This document shows, in pieces, positions 1-8,060 of a stretch of 64,000 bases of DNA. A program made the position numbers and the translations under genes. Below the pieces are notes generated by a model, which had not been told where the DNA came from, ran no database searches, and worked only from the letters and a program-made list of their open reading frames with translations. Origin of the DNA: CAVRZJ01 sp964594125 (GTDB lineage Bacteria; Acidobacteriota; Thermoanaerobaculia; Thermoanaerobaculales; Thermoanaerobaculaceae); assembly GCA_964594125.1 (NCBI GenBank), contig CAZQLL010000001.1, positions 1 to 64,000 on the forward strand, written 5' to 3'. How positions within the stretch are numbered: the stretch's first letter is position 1; the number at the start of each line of letters is the position of its first letter.

Positions 1-56
1 GTGAAGGCGCCGAGTTCACCTCGGCGCCGAGGGGAGGTCGCGAGACCTCCCCTCCA
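1..56. repeat. Intergenic double hairpin (repeat module, possible terminator)
   Basis: Two consecutive perfect hairpins. GGCGCCGA (6-13) pairs with TCGGCGCC (21-28), and AGGGGAGGTC (30-39) pairs with GACCTCCCCT (44-53) around a GCGA loop. They lie just past the stop of the minus-strand hydrolase that ends at 65, so they could end its transcript, but there is no T-run. The second hairpin recurs near 31175-31199 and, less perfectly, near 28977-29000, so this is also one module of a dispersed repeat. Confidence 0.6.
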
Positions 57-64
57 AGGAGTAG

Positions 65-946
65 TCAGCGGCCGACGAAGTGCAGGCCGCGGTCGGCGAG
101 AGCGCGTGCGAGCGCGTCGTTGAACGCCGCCGGCTTCTCGAGCTGGAGGAAGTGGCCTACACCCTCGACGAGCACCACGTCGAACGACGTCGCGTGGCGC
201 CGGTTGGCCGCGACGTCGGTGGGGAACATCGTGGCGTTGACGGCGACGATCGGCGCGCCGGCGGCCGCCATCGCATCAGTCTCCCTGAAGCCGCGCAGCT
301 CCTCGAGCGCCGAGATCGCCACCCGCGGCGGCGCCGCCGCCATGTCGGCGGCGATGGTCCCCACCAGCTTCGGGTCGGCGTCCTTCGGGAACATCGAGCG
401 CACGAACCCCTCGGCGGTCTTCGGGAAGTCGGCCTGCATGGCGGCGCGAAGCTGATTGAACTGCTCCTCGGGCCACTCCTGCTCGGCGTTGTGCATGGTG
501 TCGACACCGACAATCAGGGCGACCTTGCCGGCGAGCAGCGGCGCGGCCGCCAGCGCCACCGGACCGCCCATCGAATGGCCGATCAGCACCACTCGGTCGA
601 GCTTCTCCTTCGCTGCCACGGCGGCGACGTCCGCTGCGAACGCCGCCATCGTGAAGCGCTCGCGGGCGTCGCCCGACTCGCCGTGGCCGGCGAGGTCGAC
701 CGCCACCACCCGGTGACCGGCCGCGAACACCGGGAGCTGCTCGCGCCAGTAGGTCGCGTCGCACGACCAGCCGTGGATGAAGACGAGCGCGGGCGAGCCG
801 GCGCCGCCGGCGCGGTAGTGGATCTTCACGCCGTCGGCCGAGACGGCGGTGCGGTCCTTGAGCTTCGGCGTGCCGGCGGTGGCTGGCGTCGCGAGCCCGG
901 CCGCGGTCGCGGCCACGGCTAGAGCGATGATGAACGCGCGTTTCAT
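65..946 (-). CDS. Secreted alpha/beta hydrolase
   Basis: A 293-residue alpha/beta hydrolase-fold enzyme, probably exported. Residues 1-24 form a typical Sec signal peptide ending ATAG. An oxyanion-hole HG motif (FIHGWS) lies near residue 58, the nucleophile elbow GHSMGG near 125, and a C-terminal GHFLQLEKP near 265 should carry the catalytic histidine. Length and motif spacing fit small-molecule esterases or epoxide-hydrolase-like enzymes. The substrate cannot be read from sequence. The ATG is preceded by GGGAGGCAGCC, a good ribosome-binding site. It stands alone, with a hairpin pair just past its stop. Confidence 0.88.
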   Translation of the reverse strand: MKRAFIIALAVAATAAGLATPATAGTPKLKDRTAVSADGVKIHYRAGGAGSPALVFIHGWSCDATYWREQLPVFAAGHRVVAVDLAGHGESGDARERFTMAAFAADVAAVAAKEKLDRVVLIGHSMGGPVALAAAPLLAGKVALIVGVDTMHNAEQEWPEEQFNQLRAAMQADFPKTAEGFVRSMFPKDADPKLVGTIAADMAAAPPRVAISALEELRGFRETDAMAAAGAPIVAVNATMFPTDVAANRRHATSFDVVLVEGVGHFLQLEKPAAFNDALARALADRGLHFVGR

Positions 947-1171
947 GGCTGCCTCCCGGCGGTCATCGTAGCTCGCCTCTGCCCGGACGGCGAGGGCGGC
1001 TCACCCGCCGAGTCCGAGCCGAATCGCCGTGGTACGGGACTCCTGCCGGCGTCCGGGGTGCGGGCGGGACCCCGCATCGCACCACCCGCGCACCTGCCTG
1101 CGGTACCGGGGGGCTCGGGTGCGGTGCGCAGTCCGCACTGCAACGCCGTAGGCGGCCGCGGCACGCGCGGC

Positions 1172-2938
1172 CTACGGGCAGACCGAGGTGGCGCCGTCGA
1201 AGCCGTCGATGCGGTACCCCCTGGCGCCGGCGGGCGGTGCGAGCATGAACTGCTCGACCAGCTCGCGCATGCTCATGCGTCCCGGCGGCGGCGACCACGT
1301 CCCGCGCAGGCGCCGCCGCACCGCTGCTGCCTCCTGCGCGGCAGCCGCTGCGGCCGCCGCCGGCGCGGCGGCCGCCGGCGGACCGGCCGAGACCTCGTAG
1401 AAGTGCTCGTCGTCGTACGCCCCCTCGTGCGCGCCGCAGTCGGGCATCCAGAGGAAGAACGTCGGCGCCGGGCCGCTGGCGTCCTGCCCAAGCGCGAGCT
1501 CGGAGCGCGCCTGCAGACCGGCGAGCGCGGTGCGCGCCTGTGTCTCGAGCCGGTCGCGGTACGGCGACGGGTTCCCCGCCGGGATCAGCGGCGGGCACTC
1601 GGTCTCGCCGAGGGCGGCGCAGTGCGGGTAGGCCGCCGCTTCCCCCCACTGCGGCATGTGGCCGTGGCCGCCGTCGGCGTGCTCGCGGTTGGGGTCGGAG
1701 AAGTCCTCGCGGACGAAGAACGGCGTCGCGACGTGGTTGAGAAGGACGTGGTGGCGGTCGCGGCACTTCCACGCATCGCCCGCCGGCTCGTGCGCCTCGA
1801 CGCACGAGCGGTCGAACGTCTCGGCGAGCGGCGCCGCCGGAGAGCGCCGCCAGGCGTCGTACTGGTCGGCGTACCACGACGCCGTGAAGAACGCTGCGCC
1901 GTCGTACGCGCCCGCCTCGGCGCTGTCGCCCGACCACCGGTGATCGTAGAGGTCGCCGCCCGCAACGCCGTCGAACGCCGCCTCGTTCTCGATCGCCGGG
2001 ATGAAGTTGGCGTCGAACAGCGCCCGCACGTCGCCGCGGAACGCCGGCCACGCCCGCAGGTGGTCGGCGAGGGCGTCGACGTTGTGCATCAGCCCGTGCG
2101 CGCCGCCCGAGTGGCCGACGAACAGCACCACCTCGGCCGCCTCCAGCGGCGGCAGCGAGACCGAGGTCTGCACCGCCGCGCCGCCCTGCGCCACCCAGGT
2201 CGTGAACGCGAGGCCGGTTCCCGCCGCGGCGTCGCCGCGCAGCGTATCGAGCGCCAGCTCGGCGATCCGCCGCCCGTGGTTGAACAGCGTGTAGGCGCCG
2301 GTCGCCCCGCCGGGCAGCGTCACCGTCACGCCGGCGTGGGTGGCGCGTCCGTTGTACCTGTCGTAGCTGCACTTCTCGACCCGCACCCGGTTGAAGGCGG
2401 CGAACACCGGGTTGACTGCCGGATCCGGCTTCATGATCCCCTGCGACGTCGCCCCCGTGCCGAGGTTCTTCATCGCCGGCTTGGTCGCCGTGCCCATCTC
2501 GTCGCGCTCGCCGGCGTCGGCGTACGCCGCGGCGCACTGCCCGCCGCTCTCGAAGACGCCGTCGCCGTCTTCGTCGGTCGCGGAGCAGGCGCCGCCGCCG
2601 GTGAACGTGATCAGCCAGCGGTTCGACGGGCCGCCGACGGCCGGGTCGACGTAGACGATCGGCCGCGTGCCGTCGGCGCAGCGCACCGACCAGTCCGCGG
2701 TCAGGTCGACGCGCGTGAAGTCCTTCACGTCCGCGGCAGCGGCGGGCTGCAGCGGCGCCGGCTGCGGCGGCTGGCCGGGGAACACGCGGCAGCGCATGGT
2801 GTCCGCCCAGTACGGGTCGGCGCAGGTGTTCGGCGGCGCCTGGGCCGCCGCCGGCCGGAGGCCGGGGAGGAGGCCGAGGGCGCCGGCCACCGCCGCAAGC
2901 GAGCCGAGGCTGGATCGCACCCTGAAGAGCCGAAGCAT
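1172..2938 (-). CDS. Secreted pectinacetylesterase/Notum-like hydrolase
   Basis: A 588-residue exported serine hydrolase. Residues 1-33 are a signal peptide ending AAAQA. The family signature of pectinacetylesterase/Notum proteins is present: TFTGGGACS at 111-119 (oxyanion hole) and GHSGGAHG at 275-282 with nucleophile Ser277. An acidic DEDGDG stretch at 122-127 looks like a calcium loop. The last 80 residues include an alanine-rich linker before a short Cys-containing end (SVCP). The family removes acyl groups from polysaccharides or lipidated proteins, so the exact substrate is open. A monocistronic gene, divergent from the RRM gene. Confidence 0.8.
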   Translation of the reverse strand: MLRLFRVRSSLGSLAAVAGALGLLPGLRPAAAQAPPNTCADPYWADTMRCRVFPGQPPQPAPLQPAAAADVKDFTRVDLTADWSVRCADGTRPIVYVDPAVGGPSNRWLITFTGGGACSATDEDGDGVFESGGQCAAAYADAGERDEMGTATKPAMKNLGTGATSQGIMKPDPAVNPVFAAFNRVRVEKCSYDRYNGRATHAGVTVTLPGGATGAYTLFNHGRRIAELALDTLRGDAAAGTGLAFTTWVAQGGAAVQTSVSLPPLEAAEVVLFVGHSGGAHGLMHNVDALADHLRAWPAFRGDVRALFDANFIPAIENEAAFDGVAGGDLYDHRWSGDSAEAGAYDGAAFFTASWYADQYDAWRRSPAAPLAETFDRSCVEAHEPAGDAWKCRDRHHVLLNHVATPFFVREDFSDPNREHADGGHGHMPQWGEAAAYPHCAALGETECPPLIPAGNPSPYRDRLETQARTALAGLQARSELALGQDASGPAPTFFLWMPDCGAHEGAYDDEHFYEVSAGPPAAAAPAAAAAAAAQEAAAVRRRLRGTWSPPPGRMSMRELVEQFMLAPPAGARGYRIDGFDGATSVCP

Positions 2939-3036
2939 GTTTCAACAAACGCGGGTGGCCGCTTGGGATTCCCGCCCGGGCACGCCCGGGGCCGCCGGCG
3001 ACCGCCGCCGCCCTCTCGCCTTTCGATCCGCTTCCT

Positions 3037-3044
3037 GCTATGTT
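3037..3044 (+). promoter_or_regulatory. Probable extended -10 element for the RRM gene
   Basis: TGCTATGTT lies at about 3036-3044, roughly 85 bases before the RRM start codon. It fits an extended -10 (TGnTATnnT), and the same shape occurs before four other genes here. No convincing -35 is visible. Confidence 0.35.
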
Positions 3045-3128
3045 GCTCCGTCGAGTCGGCAGACGCTGGAAGCACGACCAGCACCATCGACCGTGCGCGA
3101 GACGGTTGCCGGCCTGGAGGCGGTGGGA

Positions 3129-3488
3129 ATGAAGATCTACGTCGGCAACCTTCCTTTCAGCACGGGTGAAGACCAGCTCCGCGAGCTCTTCGCCCCGTAC
3201 GGCAACCCCTCGTCCGCGACGGTCGTGACCGACCGGATGAGCGGCCGCTCGCGCGGGTTCGGCTTCGTCGAGATCGACGACCCGGAGCAGGCGAAGGCGG
3301 CGATCGCGGCTCTCAACGGCCGCGAGATCGGCGGCCGCGCGCTCACCGTCAACGAGGCGCGCCCGCAGGGCGAGCGGAGCGGCGGCGGCGGCGGCCGCGG
3401 CCCGCGCGGCGGCGGCCGCGGAGGATACGGCGGCGGCTACGGTGACGACCGCGGCGGCCGCGGCGGCTACGGCGGCGGCCGCTACTAG
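3129..3488 (+). CDS. RNA-binding protein, single RRM with Gly-rich tail
   Basis: A 119-residue protein with one RNA recognition motif at 1-78. RNP2 is KIYVGNL at 2-8 and RNP1 is RSRGFGFVEI near 38-47. Residues 82-119 are a Gly/Arg/Tyr (RGG-like) tail. This is the layout of cyanobacterial and proteobacterial cold-inducible RNA-binding proteins, which bind single-stranded RNA and probably act as chaperones. The ATG at 3129 is chosen because RNP2 begins at residue 2 and GGAGG lies upstream; the longer reading frame crosses the promoter. It sits 48 bases ahead of a small basic protein gene, probably in one transcript. Confidence 0.92.
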   Translation: MKIYVGNLPFSTGEDQLRELFAPYGNPSSATVVTDRMSGRSRGFGFVEIDDPEQAKAAIAALNGREIGGRALTVNEARPQGERSGGGGGRGPRGGGRGGYGGGYGDDRGGRGGYGGGRY

Positions 3489-3536
3489 ACGCCGCCGCGG
3501 CTCGGGAGAGCCGCCCGCAGCAGCGAGGAGGCACGC

Positions 3537-3725
3537 GTGGCGACCAACCGCAAGGCGACGGCGGAGAAGCGCGCGCGCGAGCGCGCGCGCCAGGAGAAGC
3601 AGCGCCTGAAGTCCGAGAAACGCGCGCAGCGACGCGCCGAGAAGGGCGACCGCCCGGCCGCCGGGCCCGGCGAGGATCCCGATCTCGCCGGCATCGTCTG
3701 GGGGCCGCAGCCGCGGCAGGAGTGA
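3537..3725 (+). CDS. Small basic conserved protein
   Basis: A 62-residue protein starting at GTG with GAGGAGG upstream. Residues 1-42 are an almost uninterrupted Lys/Arg/Glu/Ala helix (ATAEKRARERARQEK), probably nucleic-acid binding. The end, EDPDLAGIVWGPQPRQE, matches my recollection of small basic proteins in delta-proteobacteria and Acidobacteriota that end in an acidic-then-GPQP motif. I know of no function. It follows the RRM gene closely and precedes a terminator, so the two probably form one operon and may share an RNA-linked role. Confidence 0.7.
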   Translation: MATNRKATAEKRARERARQEKQRLKSEKRAQRRAEKGDRPAAGPGEDPDLAGIVWGPQPRQE

Positions 3726-3746
3726 ACGGGCGCAGCCGAAACCGGT

Positions 3747-3780
3747 GACCGCGGGCGCGGGCCCGCGGTCGCTTCGTTTT
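3747..3780 (+). terminator. Rho-independent-like terminator after RRM operon
   Basis: A perfect 10-bp stem, GACCGCGGGC (3747-3756) and GCCCGCGGTC (3761-3770), with a four-base loop, followed by GCTTCGTTTT. It lies 22 bases after the small basic protein gene. It is one of the few hairpins here with a trailing T-run. Confidence 0.65.
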
Positions 3781-4025
3781 CGGGCCCGGCGCGGGCGGCC
3801 GCGCACGCGCCGTGCGCAGCCGCCCTCCCGGCGGTCGGCGCCCCCGGGCGGGCCGGCGGCAAGCCGGCGCGGATCCAGGCGCCCCGAGGCGATCGCGCGC
3901 GTCCCGGCGCTCGCGCGGCGCCGCGGCCGGGAGATCGCACCAGCGCGCGACGAAGCCGCGCGCGGCTGGCCGGCCCGCGGCGCAGGCCACTTGACCGCCG
4001 GTGCGCGGGCTGGAGATAGTGGCGC

Positions 4026-4694
4026 GTGCACGAGTCGACCGCCCTAGCGGCGCCTGCGCCGCCCGGACCCGGCGCGCCGCCGCCACCGCCGGCCCACTGC
4101 TGCCGGCTCTCGGAGGAGCTGGAAGCGGTCGTCGCCCTCGCGTCCGGCCGGACGCTGACGGCGCGCATGCTCGTCGAGCGCTTCAGCGCGCGCGGGCATG
4201 CGCTGCTGGCGTTCTTCCTTTCGCTGCCGTTCCTGCAGCCGGTGCCGCTGCTCGGGCTCTCGACGCCGGTCGGCGCCGCGGTCGCGATCCTCGGCATCAT
4301 GATGGCGATGGGGCGTCCACCGTGGTTGCCGCAGCGCTTCCTCGACCGCGAGCTGCCGGCCGCGACCGTGATCCGGGTCGCGCGCGCCGGCCAGGGGCTG
4401 CTGCGCCGCGCCGAGCGCTTCATCCGGCCGCGCGGCCGATGGTTCCACCGTCACCCGTGGGCGCGCCCGATCGCCGGCGTGGTGATCGCGGTCTCCGGCC
4501 TCGAGCTCGCGCTGCCGCTGCCGATCGCGTTCACCAACTCGCTGCCGGCTCTCGTCATCCTCTCGACCGCCGTCGGCCTGATCGAGGAGGACGCGGCGTT
4601 CACGGTCGCCGGGATGATCGGCTTCGTGGCGCTCCTCGCCCTGTTCGGCGGTCTCCTCGTGCTGCCGTTCCTCGGGTTGAAGATCCTGCTGTAA
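4026..4694 (+). CDS. ExoD-family inner-membrane protein
   Basis: A 222-residue membrane protein with the ExoD-family pattern: LEAVVALASGRTLT near 32-45, then a hydrophobic block AFFLSLPFLQPVPLLGLSTPV-like near 60-80, a second near 80-95, and two more segments near 150-220. Family members are linked to exopolysaccharide production in rhizobia, though their molecular role is unknown. The first 25 residues are Pro/Ala-rich. The start at 4026 (GTG) has no strong ribosome-binding site and an internal start is possible. The gene converges on the nucleoside kinase gene, with four bases between the stops. Confidence 0.8.
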   Translation: MHESTALAAPAPPGPGAPPPPPAHCCRLSEELEAVVALASGRTLTARMLVERFSARGHALLAFFLSLPFLQPVPLLGLSTPVGAAVAILGIMMAMGRPPWLPQRFLDRELPAATVIRVARAGQGLLRRAERFIRPRGRWFHRHPWARPIAGVVIAVSGLELALPLPIAFTNSLPALVILSTAVGLIEEDAAFTVAGMIGFVALLALFGGLLVLPFLGLKILL

Positions 4695-4698
4695 CGGG

Positions 4699-5388
4699 TC
4701 AGAGCTGGGCGACCTCGCGCAGGAAGCTCCCCTTGCGGTACTCGCGGGTGATCGCCTCGGCGAGCGGCTGCACGTCCCAGAACTCGTTCCACTGCACGCG
4801 CAGCACCGGGATGAGCCGGCTGATCTCGCCGAGGAATTCCTCGTACCCCTCGTAGAGCTGCGTCAGGTACTCGAGGCTGACGCCGGTCTCGCAGCCGCGC
4901 GCCCGCTCCCTGATGCGCGCCAGCGACTTCTCCGGCGTGACGTCGAGGTAGATGATGAAGTTCGGCCGGCACATGAAGTTCGAGAGGTTGCGGAAGAGGT
5001 TGACGTACGTCTCGTAGTCGCGCTCGTCCATCAGCTCCATGTCGCGCAGCGTCTTGGCGAAGATCGCGTCCTCGTAGATGGTGCGGTCCTGGACACCGCC
5101 GCGGCCCCGCCAGATGATCTCCTGGTGCTGCTGGAAGCGCCGGTTCAGCAGGTAGATCTGCATCGCGAAGGCGTACTTCCTGGTCTCGCGGTAGAAGTCG
5201 TCGAGGTACTCGTTGTCGATCACCGGCTCGTAGTGGACGTCGAGCCCGAGGTGCTCGCCGAGCGCGGTGGCCAGCGTCGTCTTGCCGGCGCCGATGATCC
5301 CCGCGATGCCGATGAACACCTTGCCGAGCGGGCTCGACCTGCTGGCCCGGCGCGGCGCTGCCTTCTTCCTCGGTGCCTCTGAAGTCAT
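4699..5388 (-). CDS. Deoxynucleoside kinase (dNK family)
   Basis: A 229-residue cytosolic kinase that would phosphorylate deoxynucleosides with ATP for nucleotide salvage. A P-loop, GIIGAGKTT, lies near 28-36 after a basic N-terminal extension (KKAAPRRASRS). The catalytic region DRTIYED is near 101-107, and an Arg-rich lid (RIRERARGCE) near 155. The conserved Glu of YEPV near 53 contacts substrate sugar in the family. This resembles deoxyadenosine/deoxyguanosine kinases more than thymidine kinase, but base preference is not readable. It is transcribed alone. Confidence 0.88.
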   Translation of the reverse strand: MTSEAPRKKAAPRRASRSSPLGKVFIGIAGIIGAGKTTLATALGEHLGLDVHYEPVIDNEYLDDFYRETRKYAFAMQIYLLNRRFQQHQEIIWRGRGGVQDRTIYEDAIFAKTLRDMELMDERDYETYVNLFRNLSNFMCRPNFIIYLDVTPEKSLARIRERARGCETGVSLEYLTQLYEGYEEFLGEISRLIPVLRVQWNEFWDVQPLAEAITREYRKGSFLREVAQL

Positions 5389-5768
5389 ACCGCCTCCGCG
5401 ACAAGCGTAGCAGGATGCCAGCGAGCGGCCGGGAGTGCGCCCGGGGGATCAAGCTGGCCCTCTCCGGCGACCGCTGCCTGGCGAAGTACCACCGCCGGCT
5501 CGGCGCCGTGCCGGCGCCGGAGCACCCTGCGGAGGCCGGGGGAGGACCGTGCGAGTAAAAGCGACCGCTGCGGCCGGGTCACCACCACCGGGGACGGCGG
5601 CGCAGTGCAGACTGCGACGAAGATCTGTATGATCGTGGGGCCTGGTCCGAAAATGGGGACGGGCCGGCACCGTTTTCATTCTCTGTGGCGACGATCGGTC
5701 GTCATGAACGACTGGCACCTTGGCGAAGATCGGCATGATCGTTGGGCCTGGCACCTTGGGGGGGGACG
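5389..5768. other. Intergenic region with REP-like elements
   Basis: No credible gene. The right half holds short repeated phrases: GGGCCTGG...AAAATGGGGACGGGCC around 5638-5668, GACTGGCACCTTGG at 5710-5723, and a 30-base element at 5729-5758 repeated near 51937. Such GGCCTGGCACC-rich phrases are typical of repetitive extragenic elements. The region must also carry the promoters for the divergent kinase and FAD-oxidase genes, but no clear -35/-10 pair is visible. Confidence 0.5.
5729..5758. repeat. 30-base dispersed repeat, copy 1
   Basis: This 30-base element begins ATCGGCATGATC and ends TGGCACCTTG. It recurs at 51937-51966 with a single mismatch (A to T at position 10). A diverged partial copy lies at about 5625-5650. 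It ends 10 bases before the GTG start of the FAD-oxidase gene. Confidence 0.75.
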
Positions 5769-7154
5769 GTGAAGGAGCTCACCGAAGGGCAGATCGCCGA
5801 GCTGACCTCGCTGGTCGGCGCCGACCGCTTCACGACCGGGCTGTCGAGCCGGGAGCTGCATTCCAGGGACGTCTCCCATCATCGGGGGGCGCCGCCTGCC
5901 GGGGTCATCTTCCCGCTCACCACGGACGAGGTGTCGAGGACGCTCGCCTGGTGCTGCGACAACGAGGTGCCGGTGACGCCGTGGGGCGCCGGCAGCAGCC
6001 TCGAGGGCAACCCGATCCCCTCGTGCGGCGGGCTGGTGATGGACCTCACGAGGATGAACCGGATCGTCGAGATCCGGCGCGAGGACCTGCAGGTCGACGT
6101 GCAGCCCGGCGTGCTGCGCAAGGAGCTCAACCGACAGCTCGGCCGCCACGGCCTGTTCTTCCCGCCGGACCCCGGCGCCGACGCGACGATCGGCGGCATG
6201 ATCGCCAACAACGCCTCGGGCGTGCAGACCGTGAAGTACGGCGCGACGCGCGACCGCGTGCTGCGCCTGGAGGTCGTGCTCCCCGACGGGTCCGTGATCC
6301 ACACCGGCACGCGCGCCCACAAGTCGTCGTCCGGCTATGACCTGACGCGCCTGTTCGTCGGCTCCGAGGGCACCCTCGGCGTCGTCACCGAGGCGACGCT
6401 GAAGCTCGCCGGGCTGCCGGCGCAGGTGCTCGCGGCGACGGTCCCGTTCGCGACGCTCGACGGCGCCGCCGAGGCGGTGGCGGCGATGATGGGCGCCGGC
6501 GTCGACCCGGCGGCGCTCGAGCTCGTCACCCCCGGGCTGCTGGCGCTGATGAACCGCGAGGCGGGGCTCGGGCTGGCCGAGGCGCCGTCGCTGTTCGTCG
6601 AGCTGCACGGCGTCTCCGAGGCGGCGCTCGCCGAGGCCGCCGCGCTCGCCGAGGAGATCTGCCGCGCCTGCGGCGCCTCGGCGTTCGCCAGCGGCATCGC
6701 CCGTGAGGCGCGTGCCGAGCTGTGGCGCGCCCGCCACGAGGCGCTCGAGACGATCCGGCGCGCCCACCCCGGCAAGGAGACGCTGATCGTCGACGTGGCG
6801 GTGCCGATCTCCCGCCTCCCCGAGCTGGTCGTGTTCGCGCAGGGCGTTGTGGACCGCAGCGGCGTGCCCGGCTACGTCTTCGGGCACGCCGGCGACGGCA
6901 ACTTCCACGTCGTGCTCGCCGGCGACCCTGACGATCGCGACGTCTGGCCGCGCATCGAGGCGGCCAACGAGCGGGTGGTCGCGCGCGCGATCGAGCTCGG
7001 CGGCACCTGCACCGGCGAGCACGGCATCGGCATCGGCAAGCGCCGCTGGATGGAGAGCGAGCACGGCCCCGGCGCGGTCGCGCTGATGCGCGCGATCAAG
7101 CGCCTCGTCGACCCGCAGGGGCTGATGAACCCCGGCAAGATGTTCCTCGACTGA
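5769..7154 (+). CDS. FAD-linked oxidase, glycolate oxidase/D-lactate dehydrogenase (GlcD) type
   Basis: A flavoprotein of 461 residues counted from GTG 5769. The N-terminal FAD-binding (PCMH) domain covers about 1-210: PWGAGSSLEGNPIP near 76-89, GGMIANNASGVQTVKYG near 141-157 and SSSGYDLTRLFVGSEGTLG near 183-201. The C-terminal FAD-oxidase domain ends with GHAGDGNFH and the GEHGIGIGKRRWM signature. The family oxidises 2-hydroxy acids such as D-lactate or glycolate, passing electrons to quinone or cytochrome. An upstream in-frame TTG at 5742 falls inside a repeat, while the GTG follows a G-rich Shine-Dalgarno, so GTG is preferred. No GlcE or GlcF partner is adjacent. Confidence 0.9.
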   Translation: MKELTEGQIAELTSLVGADRFTTGLSSRELHSRDVSHHRGAPPAGVIFPLTTDEVSRTLAWCCDNEVPVTPWGAGSSLEGNPIPSCGGLVMDLTRMNRIVEIRREDLQVDVQPGVLRKELNRQLGRHGLFFPPDPGADATIGGMIANNASGVQTVKYGATRDRVLRLEVVLPDGSVIHTGTRAHKSSSGYDLTRLFVGSEGTLGVVTEATLKLAGLPAQVLAATVPFATLDGAAEAVAAMMGAGVDPAALELVTPGLLALMNREAGLGLAEAPSLFVELHGVSEAALAEAAALAEEICRACGASAFASGIAREARAELWRARHEALETIRRAHPGKETLIVDVAVPISRLPELVVFAQGVVDRSGVPGYVFGHAGDGNFHVVLAGDPDDRDVWPRIEAANERVVARAIELGGTCTGEHGIGIGKRRWMESEHGPGAVALMRAIKRLVDPQGLMNPGKMFLD

Positions 7155-7211
7155 CGTCGGGGCTCGGAGCGTGCGGCCGAGACCCCCGCGCGCTCCGAGC
7201 GCCACACGCTC

Positions 7212-7745
7212 TCACCCCTCGCCGCGGAATAGCGAGAGCACGGCGCCGGTCGGGTCGGCGAGCAGCGCGAGGCGGCCGACGCCGGGAATCGACTGCGGCG
7301 GGATGTGGACGCTGGCGCCGAGCGCCGTGGCGCGCGCGAACTCCGCGTCGACATCGGCGACGGCGAAGTACGGCGCCCACAGCGAGCGCGGCAGCTCGTT
7401 CGCCGGCAGCTCCATCATGCCGGCGACGTCTCTGCCGTCGCGCTCGAAGAGGCGGCAGGTCCCGGCCGGGCCCATGTCCATCGTGCCGTGGCCCCATCCG
7501 ACCGCCGCCTGCAGGACGGCGTGCAGCACCTGGGTCGTCCATCGCCAGGGGACAGCCGCCTGCTCGTCTGCCGGCGCCTGGACAAGCCCGCAGACGCGCC
7601 GCGGAGTGTCGAAGGGGCCGAACCGCCCTGGAAACCCCTCCGAGTGAACCCGGAGCGTGGGCGCCCCCGCCCACGCGGCGCCCCCGGCCCACGCGGCGGC
7701 CCCGCCTAGCGGCGTCCGGGCCGGCGGGGGCGCCGGCCCTCGCAT
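7212..7745 (-). pseudogene. Degraded glyoxalase/VOC-family protein fused to repeat DNA
   Basis: The reading frame is 177 residues, but only about residues 95-177 look like a vicinal-oxygen-chelate domain: GWGHGTMDMGPAG, RDVAGMMELP, LWAPYFAVADVD and PPQSIPGVGRLALLADPTGA. A stretch near 57-75 (RRVCGLVQAPADEQ) resembles the middle of a first VOC domain, so this may be a two-domain protein with an internal deletion. The first 31 residues are translation of an intergenic palindromic repeat that covers 7651-7822. The natural start is therefore probably lost. A shortened functional protein cannot be excluded. Confidence 0.6.
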
Positions 7746-7822
7746 TGACGTTCATGGTCCGCAGGTGCGCTGGCACCCGCATGAGTCTTCACTCCGGCGC
7801 CGTGGGGAGGTGGCGGGACCTC
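7651..7822. repeat. Composite palindromic repeat, copy B
   Basis: Begins CGGAGCGTGGGCGCC, continues with a GGCGTCCGGGCCGGC hairpin segment, then CGCATGAGTCTTCACTCCGGCGCC and a GGGGAGG...ACCTC end. The same order of modules occurs at 21211-21375 and 31035-31199. It overlaps the 5' end of the VOC frame. Confidence 0.75.
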
Positions 7823-7895
7823 GGTGTGGAGATGTCCCGGAGCGGGCGCGGCGCCGCCCGGCTCGTGTACCCTGCCCCGGTCACGGGAGGTGAGC

Positions 7896-8060
7896 GTGGA
7901 GAGCGTGATCGCGACGGCGCCGGGGACGACGCCGCAGCCGGTGACGCCGCTTCTCTCCGACGAGGGGCCGGACGCGGCGATGCAGTTCGCCGAGCGGCGC
8001 CGGGGGTGCACGATGTGGCTGCCCGCGAGCGCCGCGCGGCCGGAGGCGGAGGCGCGGTGA
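7896..8060 (+). CDS. Small ORF translationally coupled to rarD
   Basis: A 54-residue frame starting at GTG 7896 with GGGAGG six bases upstream. Its TGA stop overlaps the rarD start as TGATG, an arrangement that usually couples translation. The peptide (start MESVIATAPGTT, with an ERRRGCTMWL patch near 32-41) has no signal peptide or membrane segment, and I recognise no family. It may be a real small protein or a leader whose translation sets rarD expression. Codon use looks like its neighbours, with G/C third positions. Confidence 0.5.
   Translation: MESVIATAPGTTPQPVTPLLSDEGPDAAMQFAERRRGCTMWLPASAARPEAEAR

Noticed and set aside
3361..3488. GGC-rich run considered as a separate repeat element
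   Set aside because: It is simply the Gly-rich coding tail of the RRM protein.
963..4031. A very long minus-strand open frame of over 1000 codons
   Set aside because: It spans two real genes on opposite strands and has Arg/Pro/Ala composition typical of non-coding frames in GC-rich DNA.
5742..5768. Upstream TTG as start of the FAD-oxidase gene
   Set aside because: It falls within a dispersed repeat and lacks a ribosome-binding site; GTG 5769 has a G-rich one.
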